Positions 40,899 to 50,473 of a DNA stretch of 64,000 bases are shown here, piece after piece. The notes beneath the pieces are model-generated. The model did no database searches. It saw only the letters and a list, made by a program, of their open reading frames with translations, and was not told where the DNA came from. The translations under genes were made by a program, and so were the position numbers. The first letter of the stretch is position 1, and every line of letters begins with the position of its first letter. This DNA comes from Xanthomonas theicola (GTDB lineage: Bacteria; Pseudomonadota; Gammaproteobacteria; Xanthomonadales; Xanthomonadaceae). The DNA is taken from contig NZ_CP049017.1 of the NCBI RefSeq assembly GCF_014236795.1, positions 350,001-414,000 of the forward strand, written 5' to 3'.

Positions 40899-41146
40899 CG
40901 CGGCGTGGCGGCGGTCGCCGTCGTCCGGTTCCGCGCCTGCGCCGGATCGGTTGCCGGGGTGCGCGGTGGCCCGCCAGCGAGGGGGTGGCGCCGGACCGTC
41001 TGTTCCGACAGGCACGGACCGCTCCGAGCCACGGCGGCGCGGCGGCGTGGCTCGGCGTTGCGGCAACTTGACAGGCTCGCGCCGCCCACCGAGAGTGGCG
41101 CGCGAAGCGCCTTGCCCACCCACCACCATTAAGGAAAGGAATACCG

Positions 41147-41524
41147 ATGAGCGAATTCGACAACGTGACCGCACCGCCGCCGCCGCCGGCCGCCAGCGGC
41201 CCGCAGGAAGACCGCACGGTCGCCTTGATCACCCACCTGTCGGGCATCATCGCCGGCTTCATCGTGCCGCTGATCGTCTGGCTGATCCACAAGGACAACC
41301 CGGCCAAGTCGTTCCTCAACGACCAGTCCAAGGAAGCGCTGAATTTCCAGATCACCGTCGCCATCGCCTACGTGATCTGCGTGGTGCTCAGCGTCATCGT
41401 GATCGGCGGGCTGCTGATGCCGGTGGTGTGGGTGGTGAACCTGGTGTTCTGCATCCTGGCCGGGATCAAGGCCAACGAAGGCGTGGCCTACCGCTACCCG
41501 TTCGCGCTGCGCCTGATCAAGTAG
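41147..41524 (+). CDS. DUF4870 membrane protein
   Basis: The 125-residue product has a Pro/Ala-rich start and three hydrophobic helices (LITHLSGIIAGFIVPLIVWLI, VAIAYVICVVLSVIVIGGLL, VVWVVNLVFCILAGI), with the family block NPAKSFLNDQSKEALNFQ between helices one and two. It is a DUF4870 inner-membrane protein; the fold is related to Tic20 but no function is established. AAGGAAAGG precedes the ATG. A rho-independent terminator follows. Confidence 0.9.
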   Translation: MSEFDNVTAPPPPPAASGPQEDRTVALITHLSGIIAGFIVPLIVWLIHKDNPAKSFLNDQSKEALNFQITVAIAYVICVVLSVIVIGGLLMPVVWVVNLVFCILAGIKANEGVAYRYPFALRLIK

Positions 41525-41544
41525 GCGCAGGAGCGCCATGTGCA

Positions 41545-41573
41545 AGCGCCCGGCATGTTCGCCGGGCTTTTTT
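41545..41573 (+). terminator. Rho-independent terminator of the DUF4870 gene
   Basis: GCCCGGCA, a 3-5 nt loop and GCCGGGC are followed by TTTTTTC, 21 bp after the stop codon. Confidence 0.88.
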
Positions 41574-42169
41574 CATGTGCGCCGGCACGCGCGCATTGCT
41601 GGAGGTGCGAGTCCACCGGCAAGCAGACCACCGCGAGGGACTGCGGGAGGGCGACCGACCGTGGGGAGGAAGCGTGGCGCGTCATCCTTGGTCCGAAGAA
41701 CAAGAAGATGCACTGGAAGGGTGCTCCGAGGGTGTACCGGGACCGTGCGAACTGGGTGCATCGCCGGAGCGCGCGCGACAAATTGCGGCCAACCCGCCGG
41801 AGTTGGTGGAAGAACGGTGCCGAGGCGCTGAGCCGCGTGCCGACGGTGGCCTGCTTTCGATCGCCTCCCTGCCGCGTCCGCCCCGACCTCGACCTCACGA
41901 ACCGCCCGGTGCGCCCGCATGCCGGATGGTGTGGGAGGGGCGCGACGGCCATCTGCCGTCGCCCACTATCCCGATTGCGGCGCGCGCGGCACTTCGCTGG
42001 ATCGCGGCATGCATGTATCGATCGGCATGTTCCGTGGCGCTGCTGTTGTCCACGAGCGTCCTGTGCCGGCGTGACGTGCGACCCGGGCTGTCCACCGCCC
42101 GCCCGCCGGCGCTGACGGGAGCATCGCGGCAGCGACACCCCGCCGCGTTCGCCGCGCTTCACCGCTGGT
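41574..42169. other. Unassigned 600-bp stretch
   Basis: Several overlapping frames cross this stretch in both directions, but none has a plausible ribosome-binding site, codon pattern or family motif. At 41937-41975 there is a hairpin (GGGGCGCGACGGCC / GGCGACGGCA type). The part at 41690-41760 reads WRVILGPKNKKMHWKGAP in one frame, which looks protein-like, but the frame is short and its context is not conserved with anything I know. It may hold decayed coding sequence linked to the dead peptidase gene that follows. Confidence 0.35.
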
Positions 42170-42690
42170 TCAGTTCTGCGCCAGGGTGTTCTCGGCGAAG
42201 TACTCGTGGCTGTCGGCGTTCTTCACCGCGCGCCGGGTCGCTGGCGGCCAGGCGCGGTGTCGCGCTCTGGCCATAGGCATAGTCCTGGGTGCGGCGACAA
42301 CGGTGAAATGGCTCATCGCGTGGACCGGCGTCCCGGCCTTGGAATCGGTGCCGGTCCGCTCGGCGGCGCGCTTCAGAACGCGTTGCAGACGTAGATCTGG
42401 TAGGGCTGGTTGGCATAGGCGCTGTCGCTGCGGCCGCAGTTGATGGTGACCTGGCCGTCGTTCTGGTCGATCGCCGCGTCGATGCTGACGAAGTTGGACG
42501 TGGCGGTGCTGTAGTGGCTGGCGCTGTACGCGTCGAACCAGGAGGCGTAGCGCGCGCCGGTGCTGCTGCCGTTGAGATAGGTGTTGGGGTTCTGCGATAG
42601 GCCCGTGCCGCGCTCGCCCACCCGCCGATCGCGCGCCGCCGCCGCCGCGTCTGGACTGCGCAGCAAGGCCGGCAGTGCGCGGTTGCCCCG
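42170..42690 (-). pseudogene. M35-type metallopeptidase, decayed
   Basis: Fragments of a deuterolysin/peptidyl-Lys metalloendopeptidase domain can be read in order but in different frames: NTYLNGSSTGARYASWFDAY and IYVCNAF (stop at 42373), then TGTDSKAGTPVHAMSHFTVVA, then QDYAYGQSA, then NADSHEYFAENT. The family zinc motif HEMSH reads HAMSH here (GAG to GCG), which removes the catalytic glutamate. At 42373 a Trp codon has lost one base, giving TGA. At least three indels and one active-site change make it inactive. The export signal and propeptide are not recognisable upstream. Confidence 0.8.
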
Positions 42691-42895
42691 GCCGAAACGC
42701 GCTTGCACCCTGCAGGCAAGTCGTTGCAGACATGGAACCTGCAGGGGCGGCTGCAGTCGTGGCAGGCACTGCCGCCGATAGAACCTGTCGTGGCTGAAGC
42801 CGCGCCTGCGGCAGCGCTGCATGCGGGATGCGTTTCCGCGGCAGCACCGCGTCGCTGGCGCATTTTCGACTCGGGTATTTGCAGCCAGCGGAGTG

Positions 42896-42946
42896 TTGTG
42901 GGAGCGACTCCGGGTGGCCTCAGGCCACCCGGAGTCGCTCCCACAA
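42896..42946. repeat. Perfect 51-bp palindrome
   Basis: Two 25-nt arms starting TTGTGGGAGCGACTCC are perfect inverse complements around a single central base. It belongs to the GGGAGCGACT family seen at 9619 and 17817. The flank ATCACTTGGATCGAAAATGC (42952-42971) matches the flank of the 17791 copy in inverse orientation, so the mobile unit is larger than the palindrome. It lies 27 bp beyond the ispA stop. Confidence 0.95.
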
Positions 42947-42972
42947 GCGGCATCACTTGGATCGAAAATGCT

Positions 42973-43851
42973 CTAGTGAGAGCGGTCCACCGCCAGCCGC
43001 GCCAGCGCCGCCAGCGCGTCGGCGCGCGCGCCATGGCCGTGCAGGCCGGCGCGCATCGCATCGGCCAGTTCGCCCAGCTTGGCCTTGGCGCCGTCCATGC
43101 CGAGCAGCGCCGGGTAGGTGGACTTGGCATGCGCCGCGTCCTTGCCGGCGGTCTTGCCAAGTTGCTCGGAACTGGCCTCGACGTCGAGGATGTCGTCGCG
43201 CACCTGGAAGGCCAGGCCCAGGGCGGTGGCGAAGGCGTCCAGCTGCGCCTGCGCGGCGGCATCGGCGCCGCCGCCGAGTGCGCCCAGGCGCACGCTGGCG
43301 CGGATCAGCGCGCCGGTCTTCAACGCATGCATGCGCTGCAGCTCGGCCAGCGGCTGCACCGCGCCGGTGGCGTCGATGTCCAGCGCCTGGCCGCCGCACA
43401 TGCCGGCGGCGCCAGCAGCTTCGGCCAGGGTCTGCAACCAGCGCACGCGCAGCGCCGCATCGGCGCTGCCGGCGCTGGCCAGCAGTTCGAACGCCAGGCT
43501 CTGCAGCGCATCGCCGGCCAGGATCGCGGTGGCCTCGCCGAAGACGACGTGCACGGTGGGGCGGCCGCGGCGCAGCGTGTCGTCGTCCATGGCCGGCAGG
43601 TCGTCGTGGACCAGCGAATAGGCGTGGATCAGTTCCACCGCCAGTGCCGGCGTGTCCAGCCGCGCTTCGTCGGCGCCGAACAGCGCGCCGCTGGCATAGA
43701 CCAGCAGTGGGCGCATGCGCTTGCCGCCGCCGAGGGTGGCGTGGCGCATCGCCGCGTGCAGGCGCTGCGGCGCTGCGGCGGCGGGCAGCTGCGCGTCCAG
43801 GCCGGCTTCCACGCGCTGGCGCCAGCGCGCGAACGCGGCGTCAGCCGCCAT
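42973..43851 (-). CDS. ispA: Farnesyl diphosphate synthase
   Basis: IspA condenses isopentenyl diphosphate with dimethylallyl and geranyl diphosphate to give farnesyl diphosphate, for quinones, undecaprenyl phosphate and hopanoids. The 292-residue protein has both aspartate-rich motifs: DDLPAMDDD at 83-91 and DDILD later, plus [10 protein letters not shown] and GGQALDID. Two small residues before the first motif fit a short-chain synthase. Its start overlaps the end of xseB by 11 bp, the usual xseB-ispA arrangement. Confidence 0.94.
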   Translation of the reverse strand: MAADAAFARWRQRVEAGLDAQLPAAAAPQRLHAAMRHATLGGGKRMRPLLVYASGALFGADEARLDTPALAVELIHAYSLVHDDLPAMDDDTLRRGRPTVHVVFGEATAILAGDALQSLAFELLASAGSADAALRVRWLQTLAEAAGAAGMCGGQALDIDATGAVQPLAELQRMHALKTGALIRASVRLGALGGGADAAAQAQLDAFATALGLAFQVRDDILDVEASSEQLGKTAGKDAAHAKSTYPALLGMDGAKAKLGELADAMRAGLHGHGARADALAALARLAVDRSH

Positions 43852-44104
43852 GGAGCGGCGCGGGGTCGAACGGCTCGGCGATGTCGGGTTGCTCCGGATC
43901 GCTGAGCAGGCGCACGCGCAGCTCAGCCTGTTCCAGCGCCTGCTGGCACTGCCGGTACAGGCCGACGCCGCGCTCATAGGCGCTGAGCGACTGTTCCAGG
44001 CTCAGGTCGCCGGTCTCCATCTTCTCCACCAGCACTTCCAGCGCTTCGAGCGATTGCTCGAAGCGGGCGACCGGGGAGGCATCGTCTAGGGACTTCTTGG
44101 GCAT
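43841..44104 (-). CDS. xseB: Exodeoxyribonuclease VII small subunit
   Basis: The 87-residue protein is the small subunit of exonuclease VII, which degrades single-stranded DNA with the large subunit XseA (not in this window). The family core is [33 protein letters not shown] (shown in part by [16 protein letters not shown]), followed by [15 protein letters not shown]. It is the first gene of the xseB-ispA pair. Confidence 0.95.
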   Translation of the reverse strand: MPKKSLDDASPVARFEQSLEALEVLVEKMETGDLSLEQSLSAYERGVGLYRQCQQALEQAELRVRLLSDPEQPDIAEPFDPAPLHGG

Positions 44105-44135
44105 CGCGGCAGTGTGCGCGGCGCCGGTGGCAGGG

Positions 44136-45482
44136 TCAATGCGAGGCAGGTGACGATGGCGTGGCGGCGGCGTCCAGCGCCAGCCGCGCGCGCCGCATCT
44201 GCAGCCAGGCGTGCAGCGGCGCGGCCACGATGCGCTCGCCGGCGGCCAGCAGTTGCGTGGCGTCGTGCAGCAACGGCAGGCGTGCGCGCTGCCAGGGCGG
44301 CACCGCGTGCTCCTGCAGCACTTGCTTCAGCGCCTGCGAATGCATGCGTCCGGGCAGCAGGATGCGTTCGCCGCCCTGGCGCAGCCGCACCAGCAATGGC
44401 GCATCGAATCTCCGCGGCGCGTCGCCGAGCAGCCGCAGGAGACGGCCATCGGGCAGCGCCAGCGGCGCGCTCCCGTCCCAGTGCGCCTGCCAGCCGGTGG
44501 GCAGCGGCGGCGGGTCGCGCTCGGCGTACAGCGCGTCGCGCCAGCTGCGCAGCGTCGCGCCGTGCCAGGCGAACTGCGCGGACGCGTCGGTGCGCGCGTG
44601 CAGCAGCGTGCGCTCGATCGCCGCCAGGCCGGCCGCGGGCAATGGCGGCAGGCCCGACTGTACGACCCACCGCCGCAGCACGCGCGCGCGGCGCGGCGCC
44701 GGCAGCGCGCGCAGGGACGGCAGCGACAGCGGCGCGGCCGCGGCCTCGCGTACCGCCTCCAGTGCGGTCTGGTCGCCGTCGTCCAGCAGCGCGCTGGCCT
44801 CGGCGCACAGCTGCGCGCTGCGCGCCAGCGCGGCCGCGGCGTGCGGCCAGCGTTGGCGCAGCAGTGGTAGCACCTGCAGGCGCAGGAAGTTGCGGTCGAA
44901 GCCGGGGTCGGCATTGCTCGGGTCTTCGATCCAGCGCAGCGCGTGCCGCTGCGCATAGGCATGCAGCTCGCTGCGCGGCAGGGCCAGCAGCGGACGCCAC
45001 AGCATGCCGTGGGCGAAGCTGCGCAGGCCCTGCATCGCCGCCAGCCCGTCCGGGCCGGAGGCGCGCAGTGCGCGCAGCAGCAAGGTCTCGGCCTGGTCGT
45101 CGCGGTGCTGGGCCAGCGCCAGCCACTCGCCCGGGGCCAGCAGCTGGGCGAAGGCCGCACGCCGCGCCTGCCGCGCGGCGGCCTCCAGGCCGTGGCCGCT
45201 GTCGCGCGGCACCTGCACGCGCAGCACCTGCAGCGGGATCGCCAGCGTTGCGCAGATCCCGGCGCAGTGCGCGGCCCAGGCCTCGGCATCGGCGTGCAGG
45301 CCGTGTTGCACGTGCACCGCGCGCAGCCCGCTACGGCGGTAGTGCGGCGGCTGCGCCAGCGCATGCAGCAGCACGCTGGAATCCAGCCCGCCGCTGAAGC
45401 CGACCAGCACCGCGGCCGGCGCCGGATCGGGCAGGGTGGCGCTCACGGCCGATGGCGGTGCAGCGTCGGAACGGAGATTCAT
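44136..45482 (-). CDS. tilS: tRNA(Ile)-lysidine synthase
   Basis: TilS joins lysine to C34 of the tRNA that reads AUA codons, an essential step. The 448-residue protein has the PP-loop SGGLDSS (residues 30-36), [14 protein letters not shown], the [15 protein letters not shown] block and the C-terminal substrate-binding domain. The ATG at 45482 places the PP-loop at the usual distance from the N-terminus. It runs in the same direction as xseB, 31 bp upstream of it. Confidence 0.94.
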   Translation of the reverse strand: MNLRSDAAPPSAVSATLPDPAPAAVLVGFSGGLDSSVLLHALAQPPHYRRSGLRAVHVQHGLHADAEAWAAHCAGICATLAIPLQVLRVQVPRDSGHGLEAAARQARRAAFAQLLAPGEWLALAQHRDDQAETLLLRALRASGPDGLAAMQGLRSFAHGMLWRPLLALPRSELHAYAQRHALRWIEDPSNADPGFDRNFLRLQVLPLLRQRWPHAAAALARSAQLCAEASALLDDGDQTALEAVREAAAAPLSLPSLRALPAPRRARVLRRWVVQSGLPPLPAAGLAAIERTLLHARTDASAQFAWHGATLRSWRDALYAERDPPPLPTGWQAHWDGSAPLALPDGRLLRLLGDAPRRFDAPLLVRLRQGGERILLPGRMHSQALKQVLQEHAVPPWQRARLPLLHDATQLLAAGERIVAAPLHAWLQMRRARLALDAAATPSSPASH

Positions 45483-45486
45483 CGCG

Positions 45487-46150
45487 TCACTGTAGGGCCA
45501 AGCCGGCCGTCGGCGAAGCGTCGGGTTTCGGATAGGCGGCGGCCGCCTCCTCGGTCGGGGGCGTGGCGCGCGCAGCCCGCCCGCACGTTCCGCGCGAGGG
45601 TGGCGGCACTGCGCGGTTGCTGTGGTCGATGGAGTACCAGCGTCCGCCCTGCAGCGGCGTGCGCGCGTCGCCGTCGGGCGGGCCGGGGCGGCAGCCATCG
45701 CAGACCTGCGCGATCCCGTCCGCGAACGGCCAGGCGAAATCGTGGACAGGCGCGACCATTTCGCGCAGTTGCCGATCGTAGAAGCCGATGCGGCCATTGA
45801 AGATGCCGCGGGTGAGGCTTTGGGCGAACGCGTCCGGGCCCTTGTCCCGCACGATCACCGGCAGGCTGCCGCCGTCGGTGCGCACGTCACAGGACCGTTC
45901 ATTGCACGGACAGGACGGCCAGGCCAGCGCCTTCGAAGCGCACTTCACTTGCCGCAGTGTCCGCGGCGACAGCGCCGGGCGCGCGTCGGTGCCGACCCTG
46001 CCGCCGGGCACGATATGTCCCTGCCGGCGTCCGAATCGCCTCACCGCAGGCGCCGTCGCCCTGCGCCCAGGCCGACGCCGCGGCGCAGATCGCGGCCAGT
46101 GTGGCCAATGCCCGTCGTGCCGGCGCTCGCCGCCGCCACGCCAGGATCAC
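45487..46150 (-). pseudogene. Exported WG-like protein, probably frameshifted
   Basis: A GTG at 46148-46150 opens a clear Sec signal (ALATLAAICAAASAWAQGDG), but that frame loses protein character near 46040 and ends near 45899. A second frame, open 46044-45487, then carries Cys-rich and WG-repeat-like sequence (CASKALAWPSCPCNE, NGRIGFYDRQLREMVAPVHDF, GGRWYSIDHSNRAV). The two fit as one gene broken by a single indel around 46020-46045. It might instead be two real overlapping frames, or a sequencing error. The WG-like protein family has no defined activity. Confidence 0.45.
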
Positions 46151-47859
46151 TTGGCGGTGGTGGTGGCCGCGGCGGCGGCCATGAACGCTTCCGGCTTCGG
46201 CAGTTCCACTGGCACGCCGTCGCCATTGCAGGCGCCGGCCTGGCACAGGCGGCCGCGCAGCTTCGGGGTGGCCTGCACGATCACGTGGTAGATCACGTTC
46301 TCCTCCAGGCTGCCGCGGAACGCGTCGCTGCCGGGACCGCGCGCCCAGATGCCGACGTCGTCGCCGCCATGGGTCTCGGCCTTGGTCGGCACCAGCGCCT
46401 CCTGCATGAAATCCGGCTGCTCGGTATCGACATGGGTCAGGTCGGGGCGGCCCTTGGCCGGCTCGAAGCCGCTCGGCGCGTGCGGGAAGCGCTTGACGCC
46501 GGCCGGCTGCTGGTTGCTGGCGCCGGTGTAGCCGGGGCCGTTGGCGTAGCTGAGCGTGGCGTACGGCTGGCCGTTGCCGTCCAGCGCCAGCTCGCCGTTG
46601 CTGGCGTCCTCGCCGCTGGTGCCGCGCACCTTGCCCAGGATCGGGTTGCCGCGCTGCGGATAGCCGACGAAGCTCAGCGTGTGCGAATGGTCGGCGGTGA
46701 CGATGATCAGCGTGTCCTCGGCCGAGGTCGCCTCCGTCGCGACCTGCACCGCCTGCGACAGGGCGATGGTCTCGTCCAGCGCGCGGTAGGCGTTGCCGGC
46801 GTGGTGGGCATGGTCGATGCGGCCGCCCTCGACCATCAGCACGTAGCCGTCCTTGCCGCGCGACAGGGTGCGGATCGCGGCGCGGGTCATCTCGGCCAGG
46901 CTCGGGTCGCCGGCCGCGCTCTGGTCGCGGTCGTGGTCGAACTGCAGGTGGTCCGGTTCGAACAGGCCGAGCAGCGCCGGCGCGTCCTGCGCCGCTTCCA
47001 GCTGCCCGCGGTTCCACACGTAGGCGCCTTGCGGATGGCGCTGGCGCCATTCGCCGACCAGGTCGCGGCCGTCCAGGCGCAGGCCGACCTTGTCGTCGTA
47101 TTCCGGATCGCGCTGCTCGACGGTGGTGAACTGGCTGCGGCCACCGGCCAGCATCACCTGCGGGCCGCGGCCATAGCGCGCGCTCACCATCTGCTGGGCG
47201 ATGTCGTGGCAGCCTTCGGCCACCGCCTTCTCCGGCAGGTCGGTGTCGCTTTCCCAGTTGCGCTCGGGCACGTGCGCGTAGGTCGCCGCGGGGGTGGCGT
47301 GGGTCAGCCGGGTGGTGGTGACGATGCCGGTGTTCAGGCCGGCGCTGTCGGCCAGCTCCAGCCAGGTCAGCAGCCGCTTGCCGAGGCTGTCGGCGCAGGC
47401 GTTGCGCTTGCCGGCGGCCACGCCGATCGCGCCCATGTGGGTCTTCACCCCGGTGGTGATCGAGGTCATGGTGCCGGCCGAGTCCGGCGTCTGCGAATCC
47501 ACGTTGTAGGTCTTGCTCAGCGCGGTGGCCGGGAACGCTTCCCACGCCAGTTGGTTCTCCTCGCCGGAGGCGCCCTTGCGCTGGCCGTCGAGGATGCGCG
47601 CGGCGGCGACCGTGGTCAGGCTCATGCCGTCGCCGAGGAACAGGATCACGTTCCTGGCCTTGCCACGCATCGCGCCGTTGTTGGCCGCCTTGGCCGCGCC
47701 GCTGCGGTACCACCAGGCGGGGGTCTCGCCGCCTGGATGGACCACGGTGGGGATCTGGATCGGGGCGATGCCGGCGGCGGACGGTGCACGCGGGGCGCTG
47801 GCGCAGGCGGCCAGCAGCAGGGTGGAGGCGACGGCGAAGGCGGGAACGGGGTGGCGCAT
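46147..47859 (-). CDS. PhoA-type alkaline phosphatase, lipoprotein
   Basis: The 570-residue enzyme should release phosphate from phosphomonoesters outside the inner membrane. It has a lipoprotein signal (STLLLAACAS), the first metal site VILFLGDGMSLTTVAAARI, the nucleophile region DSAGTMTSITTGVKTHMG, the metal ligands in EGGRIDHAHHAGN, and TADHSHTLSF. Length and motif spacing fit the PhoA family and not PhoX or PhoD. It is divergent from the symporter at 48010. I could not identify a Pho box by eye in the 150-bp gap. Confidence 0.9.
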   Translation of the reverse strand: MRHPVPAFAVASTLLLAACASAPRAPSAAGIAPIQIPTVVHPGGETPAWWYRSGAAKAANNGAMRGKARNVILFLGDGMSLTTVAAARILDGQRKGASGEENQLAWEAFPATALSKTYNVDSQTPDSAGTMTSITTGVKTHMGAIGVAAGKRNACADSLGKRLLTWLELADSAGLNTGIVTTTRLTHATPAATYAHVPERNWESDTDLPEKAVAEGCHDIAQQMVSARYGRGPQVMLAGGRSQFTTVEQRDPEYDDKVGLRLDGRDLVGEWRQRHPQGAYVWNRGQLEAAQDAPALLGLFEPDHLQFDHDRDQSAAGDPSLAEMTRAAIRTLSRGKDGYVLMVEGGRIDHAHHAGNAYRALDETIALSQAVQVATEATSAEDTLIIVTADHSHTLSFVGYPQRGNPILGKVRGTSGEDASNGELALDGNGQPYATLSYANGPGYTGASNQQPAGVKRFPHAPSGFEPAKGRPDLTHVDTEQPDFMQEALVPTKAETHGGDDVGIWARGPGSDAFRGSLEENVIYHVIVQATPKLRGRLCQAGACNGDGVPVELPKPEAFMAAAAATTTAK

Positions 47860-48009
47860 ACGGGGAGCGGGCCCTGGGCACGAAGTGCCCCGCATTATGC
47901 TGGCTGCGACAAGGCACGTCGATGACATCGCGCTTTTCCAGCCATGGCGTCGTCGCCCGCGCCGGCTTGCGCTATGGTGCGGGAGCCCGACATTTTCTGG
48001 ACAGCATCG

Positions 48010-49350
48010 ATGACATTGGTGAGCGCCTGGTTGCGCATTCCGTTCTGGCAGCGCGTGGTGTCCGGCTTCGTGCTGGGCGCGCTGGCCGGCTGGGCGCTGG
48101 GGCCGGCGGCGGACACCTGGTTCGGGCCGCTGGGCGACCTGTACGTGACCCTGATCAAGATGATCGCGGTGCCGCTGGTGTTCTTTGCGGTGATCAACGC
48201 GATCTCCTCGCTGCACGGCCAGCAATCGGTGGCCAGGCTGGGCGGGCGCACCTTCCTGTGGTTCGTGCTCACCGCCGCGCTGGCGGTCGGCGTCGGCCTG
48301 GGCGTGGGCACGCTGCTGCAGCCCGGCGCCGGCCACTTCGGGCTGAGCGTGGACAGCGCCTGGAAGCCGCGCGACGTGCCCAGCCCGATCCAGGTGCTGC
48401 TGGACGTGGTGCCGTCCAATCCGTTCTACGCGCTGACCGGCATCGGCACCCGTACCAACGCCGCCGGCGAGACGGTGCTGGCGGCCGGGCGCGGCTCGAT
48501 CCTGCCGGTGATCTTCTTCGCCGGCCTGCTCGGCTTTGCGATGGTCAAGCTCGGCGAGCGCGTGGCGCAGGCGCGCCAGCTCACCGCGCAGATGAGCGAC
48601 ATCATGATCCAGGTGACCCGCTTCGTGCTGGAGATGACCCCGCTCGGCACCTTCGGCCTGATCGCCTCGCTGGTCGGCAGCTACGGCTTCGAGAAGCTGC
48701 TGCCGTTCGGCAACTTCGTGCTGGCGCTGTACCTGGCCTGCGCGATCCACGTCCTGGTGGTCTACAGCGGCCTGTTGCTGGCGCACGGGCTGAACCCGTG
48801 GAAGTTCTTCCGCGGCGCCGCGCCGGGCATGCAGGTGGCCTTCGTCAGCTCCTCCAGCTTCGCCGCGATGCCGGTGGCGCTGCGCTCGATCACCCACAAT
48901 CTCGGCGTCGACAAGGACTACGCCGCGTTCGCGGTGCCGCTGGGCGCGAGCATCAAGATGGACGGCTGCGGCGCGATCTTCCCGGCGCTGTGCGCGGTGT
49001 TCATCGCCCAGTACACCGGGGTGCCGCTGACCGCCAACCAGTACTTCGTGGTGCTGATCGCCTCGGTGCTGGGCAGCTTCGGCACCGCCGGCGTGCCCGG
49101 CACCGCGGTGGTGATGGCCACGGTGGTGCTGAGCGCGGCCAACCTGCCGCTGGAAGTGATCGGCTACCTGTACGCGATCGACCGCATCCTGGACATGATG
49201 CGCACGCTGACCAACGTCACCGGGCAGATGCTGGTGCCGGTGCTGGTGGCGAAGGAAACCGGCTTGCTCGACCGCGCCGTGTACGAGGCCGCGTCGAGCA
49301 ACGTCGGGATCGAGGAGCCGCCGGTGGACCGCTCGGGCCAGGTGCGCTGA
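48010..49350 (+). CDS. Dicarboxylate/amino acid:cation symporter
   Basis: This 446-residue inner-membrane protein is of the DAACS family (DctA/GltP type), which imports C4-dicarboxylates or acidic amino acids with protons or sodium. Family landmarks are the serine-rich hairpin VAFVSSSSFAAMPVAL, the NMDG-like loop ASIKMDGCGAIFPA, and GSFGTAGVPGTAVVMATVVL. About eight hydrophobic helices are visible. ATG 48010 is chosen because the helix IPFWQRVVSGFVLGALAGW follows at the usual distance. Substrate choice between dicarboxylate and glutamate is open. Confidence 0.9.
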   Translation: MTLVSAWLRIPFWQRVVSGFVLGALAGWALGPAADTWFGPLGDLYVTLIKMIAVPLVFFAVINAISSLHGQQSVARLGGRTFLWFVLTAALAVGVGLGVGTLLQPGAGHFGLSVDSAWKPRDVPSPIQVLLDVVPSNPFYALTGIGTRTNAAGETVLAAGRGSILPVIFFAGLLGFAMVKLGERVAQARQLTAQMSDIMIQVTRFVLEMTPLGTFGLIASLVGSYGFEKLLPFGNFVLALYLACAIHVLVVYSGLLLAHGLNPWKFFRGAAPGMQVAFVSSSSFAAMPVALRSITHNLGVDKDYAAFAVPLGASIKMDGCGAIFPALCAVFIAQYTGVPLTANQYFVVLIASVLGSFGTAGVPGTAVVMATVVLSAANLPLEVIGYLYAIDRILDMMRTLTNVTGQMLVPVLVAKETGLLDRAVYEAASSNVGIEEPPVDRSGQVR

Positions 49351-49438
49351 GGCCGCCCGCGCCGGCAGGCGCGGATGCTCGCCCAGGCGCCGGCCCGCGT
49401 GCGGCGTGCGCCTGCGGCGCCGGGCCGGGCACGCCGCG

Positions 49439-50473
49439 CTACAGCGCTTCCAGCCGCTGGCGTTCGCGCGCCAGGTCCTCGGCGCTGAGCGGCACGTAGC
49501 CTTCCTCCGCGTCGCGCTGCGCCTCCAGCAGCGCCTGGCCTTCGCGCGACAGCGCCAGCCGCAGGTACTCCTTGACCAGCGGGTCGAGCGGCCGGTCCGG
49601 CGCGCGGTCGACGTAGAACTGCACCGCGGCGGACAGCGGGTAGCGGCCCTGGCGCACCGAGGCGTGGTCCGGCCCGTGGAACGGCTCGCCCGGCGCCTGT
49701 GCCAGCGGCAGCACGCGCACCTGCGAGGACACCGCCGCGGCGTCGATCCAGCCGAGCAGGCCGATGCCGTATCGATCGGCGGCCACCGCGCGGATTACCG
49801 CCTCGCGCGACGGCAGCGCTTCGTACTTGAGCGCGAACGGCCGCCCGCCCAGCCGCGCGATGCGCAGCCCGGTGGCGAAGCCGCCGTCGTCGCGCAGGCC
49901 GTAGGCGTGGATGCGGCGGTCGGCCCAGGCGCCGTCGTCCAGTCCCAGCTGCGACCAGGTGGCGAGGTCGCCGCCGTCCTGGCCGTCGGTGAAGATCCGC
50001 GCCACCTGCGCCAGCGTCAGCCCGGCCAGCGGGTTGTCGGCGTGCACGTACACCGCCGGCGGGGTCTTGTGCGGCGGGCGCGGGCCGTAGCCGTTGTAGC
50101 CGATGCGCACCGGCGTGGCGTCGTAGCCGTGCAGCTGGCGGAACGCGGCGCGGTCGCCCGGCCACATGTCGCGGGTCAGCGGCGCGAACAGGGTGGCCCC
50201 GGCCGCCAGCGCCGGCATGCCGGTGGAGGAGCCGCGCATCACGGTGGCGAACCGCACCTGCGGATGGTGGCGCACGAACAGCGCGTCGAGCCGGTCGATG
50301 ACGTCCTGCAGGCCGTCGTTGCCGACGATGGTCACCGCGCCGTCGCCGGTCAGGTAGGAGGCGCCGGCCGGCGCCGCGACCGGTCGCGGCACGTAGGCGG
50401 GCGGGGGTTCGGCGGCCGCGGCCGCAACCGTGGCGCCCAGCAGGGCGAGGCCAAGCAGGGTTCTTGCGATCAT
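49439..50473 (-). CDS. PstS-like periplasmic binding protein (distal copy)
   Basis: The 344-residue product has a Sec signal (GLALLGATVAAAAAEP) and a PBP-fold related to phosphate-binding PstS, with VMRGSSTGMPALAAGATLFAPLTRDM, NPLAGLTLAQVARIFTDGQ and PLSAAVQFYVDRAPD. It is the third gene of an operon that starts with a siderophore-type receptor; its ATG overlaps the stop of the middle gene (ATGA at 50470-50473). No ABC permease or ATPase genes are present, so it probably does not serve a standard Pst system. Its ligand could be phosphate or a metal complex; this is open. Confidence 0.82.
   Translation of the reverse strand: MIARTLLGLALLGATVAAAAAEPPPAYVPRPVAAPAGASYLTGDGAVTIVGNDGLQDVIDRLDALFVRHHPQVRFATVMRGSSTGMPALAAGATLFAPLTRDMWPGDRAAFRQLHGYDATPVRIGYNGYGPRPPHKTPPAVYVHADNPLAGLTLAQVARIFTDGQDGGDLATWSQLGLDDGAWADRRIHAYGLRDDGGFATGLRIARLGGRPFALKYEALPSREAVIRAVAADRYGIGLLGWIDAAAVSSQVRVLPLAQAPGEPFHGPDHASVRQGRYPLSAAVQFYVDRAPDRPLDPLVKEYLRLALSREGQALLEAQRDAEEGYVPLSAEDLARERQRLEAL

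Noticed and set aside
41574..41830. Group II intron start (GTGCGAG) or an intron fragment
   Set aside because: No domain V hairpin or reverse transcriptase sequence can be found on either strand.
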